Shown in pieces: positions 5,772-6,556 of a stretch of 6,556 nt of DNA. The notes below the pieces were generated by a model. That model ran no database searches. It was not told the DNA's origin and saw only the letters and a program-made list of their open reading frames with translations. The DNA lies in NCBI GenBank assembly GCA_025363375.1, contig JANYDZ010000634.1, forward strand, positions 1 to 6,556, written 5' to 3'. The stretch comes from Hyphomicrobiales bacterium (GTDB lineage Bacteria; Pseudomonadota; Alphaproteobacteria; Rhizobiales; Beijerinckiaceae). The position numbers and the translations under genes are program-made. Within the stretch, counting starts at the first letter, position 1. Every line of letters starts with the position of its first letter.

Positions 5772-5836
5772 GTCCACAGCCTCCCCATTTCAGCAGCGCG
5801 CGGTCCTCCCCCGCGCCGTTTCCCTGGGATGAGGCC

Positions 5837-6013
5837 ATGGCTTTTGGATTCGGCGTCCTGCGGCGCTCTTCGCGGGAATTCTGGTCGATGACGCCGCGCG
5901 AACTCGCCAGCGCCAGAGACGGAATTTTCGGCAAGCCGCGCGCGCCGCTCGCCCGCGCCGATCTCGCCGCGCTGATGCGCGCCTTTCCCGATTGTGAGGA
6001 TCAACGACAATGA
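5837..6013 (+). CDS. Tail assembly chaperone, rcc01693 type (short)
   Basis: From ATG 5837 this is a 58-residue protein of the rcc01693 / Phage_TAC_6 type, the small gene between gp10 and the tape measure in GTA clusters, thought to help load the tail tube around the tape measure. The family signature is FGFGVLRRSSREFWSMTPRE, and the C-terminal helix ARADLAALMRAFPD is also usual. The residues just before the ATG in the same frame, PFPWDEA, look like the conserved N-terminal part of the family, so the true product probably starts earlier. No ATG, GTG or TTG exists upstream in this frame back to the stop at 5552. Alternatives are CTG 5768, which overlaps the gp10-like stop as CTGA, or a -1 frameshift from that gene. 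ATG 5837 itself has GAGG only two bases away, a poor spacing. Its TGA overlaps the next ATG. Confidence 0.75.
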   Translation: MAFGFGVLRRSSREFWSMTPRELASARDGIFGKPRAPLARADLAALMRAFPDCEDQRQ

Positions 6014-6556
6014 CGGATTCCGCCGCCACGCCCTTTGCGGCGAGCGACCTTAATCAGGTGCGCTTCAGCCTCGATTCCATCGGCGTCTCCGCCGCAAAGG
6101 TTTCCAAAAGCCTGACCAGCGCTTTTTCCAGCGCCATTATTTCGGGAAAATCCTTCGACCAGACCTTGCAGAGCGTCTTGCTCAGCCTGTCGAAAGTCGC
6201 GCTCAACGCGGCGTTGAAGCCGGTGGCGTCGGGCTTTTCGTCGCTGCTCAGCGCGGCGTTTTCAGGTCTTGGCGGCGCGGGCGGCGGCGCCGGTTCGATC
6301 ACGCCTTTCGCGGAAGGCGGCGTTGTTTCGCGGCCGACCTTCTTTGGCTCCGGCGGCGGCCTCGGCCTGATGGGGGAGCGGGGCGCCGAAGCCATTCTGC
6401 CGCTGTCGCGCGGTCCGGACGGCAAGCTGGGTCTGGCGGCGCAAGGCGGTGGCGGCGCGTCGAATGTGACCATCAACATCAGCACGCCCGACGCGGAATC
6501 CTTCCGCCGCTCGCAGGTGCAGATCTCCGGCGCCCTGGCGCGCGCGGTGGCGCGCG
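6010..6556 (+). CDS. Short GTA-type tail tape-measure protein (3' end outside the window)
   Basis: This frame starts at ATG 6010, overlapping the chaperone's stop (ATGA), and is open to the window edge, giving 182 residues. It is a GTA gp11-type tape-measure protein, far shorter than phage tape measures. Residues about 15-75 are helical and amphipathic (SIGVSAAKVSKSLTSAFSSA, then KSFDQTLQSVLLSLSKVALN), followed by a Gly-rich hinge near 88-97. The conserved C-terminal module FAEGGVVSRPTFFGSGGG, LMGERGAEAILPLSRG and NVTINISTPDAESFRRSQVQ resembles the C-terminus of lambda-family tape measures. The last visible residues, ALARAVAR, normally lie within a few residues of the end in this family, so only a small part is missing. 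It sets tail length and scaffolds tube assembly. Confidence 0.88.
   Translation, partial: MTDSAATPFAASDLNQVRFSLDSIGVSAAKVSKSLTSAFSSAIISGKSFDQTLQSVLLSLSKVALNAALKPVASGFSSLLSAAFSGLGGAGGGAGSITPFAEGGVVSRPTFFGSGGGLGLMGERGAEAILPLSRGPDGKLGLAAQGGGGASNVTINISTPDAESFRRSQVQISGALARAVAR

Noticed and set aside
1..6556. tRNA, rRNA, CRISPR array, insertion sequence or attachment-site repeats
   Set aside because: None seen: there are no regularly spaced repeats, transposase motifs, inverted terminal repeats or tRNA-like structures in the window.

Overview
The window is a GC-rich stretch with strong G/C preference at third codon positions. Its gene order matches the structural cluster of the gene transfer agents (GTAs) of Alphaproteobacteria, the Rhodobacter capsulatus GTA type. 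Reading left to right it holds an HK97-family prohead protease, major capsid protein, head-tail connector, head-tail adaptor, DUF3168 tail terminator, TP901-1-type major tail protein, GTA gp10-type protein, a small rcc01693-type tail assembly chaperone and a short tape-measure protein. That corresponds to RcGTA gp4 to gp11. The host is therefore most likely an alphaproteobacterium, probably of the order Hyphomicrobiales. The genus is not determined, and a related siphovirus prophage cannot be excluded from this window alone.

Layout. Positions 1-350 hold two unrecognised coding-like segments in different frames, perhaps a frameshifted gene. They are followed by a one-helix membrane protein (351-539) and, overlapping it by ATGA, a basic 51-residue ORF (536-691). 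An intrinsic terminator (721-745) closes this upstream unit only 13 bases before the prohead protease start at 759. The protease (759-1421), a 176-base leader and the major capsid gene (1598-2857) follow. A secreted trypsin-like serine protease (2858-3607) then sits on the opposite strand, its stop codon touching that of the capsid gene. The plus-strand series resumes at 3654: connector, adaptor and tail terminator are joined by ATGA overlaps, then major tail protein, gp10-like protein, chaperone and the start of the tape measure, cut off by the window edge.

How the genes work together. The capsid protein, with its N-terminal scaffold-like region, forms a procapsid that the prohead protease matures. 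Connector and adaptor close the head vertex, the DUF3168 protein terminates the tail tube, the major tail protein builds the tube around the tape measure, and the gp10-like and rcc01693-like proteins probably act as tail assembly chaperones.

Two points stand out. First, a host-type exported serine protease is wedged antisense between capsid and connector genes that are normally adjacent. Second, the gp10-like and chaperone genes are arranged as in phage G/G-T frameshift pairs. The chaperone's conserved N-terminal residues have no ATG, GTG or TTG upstream, its frame is open far into gp10, and an in-phase heptamer of the X XXY YYZ type (A AAC CCT) lies 18 bases before the gp10 stop codon.
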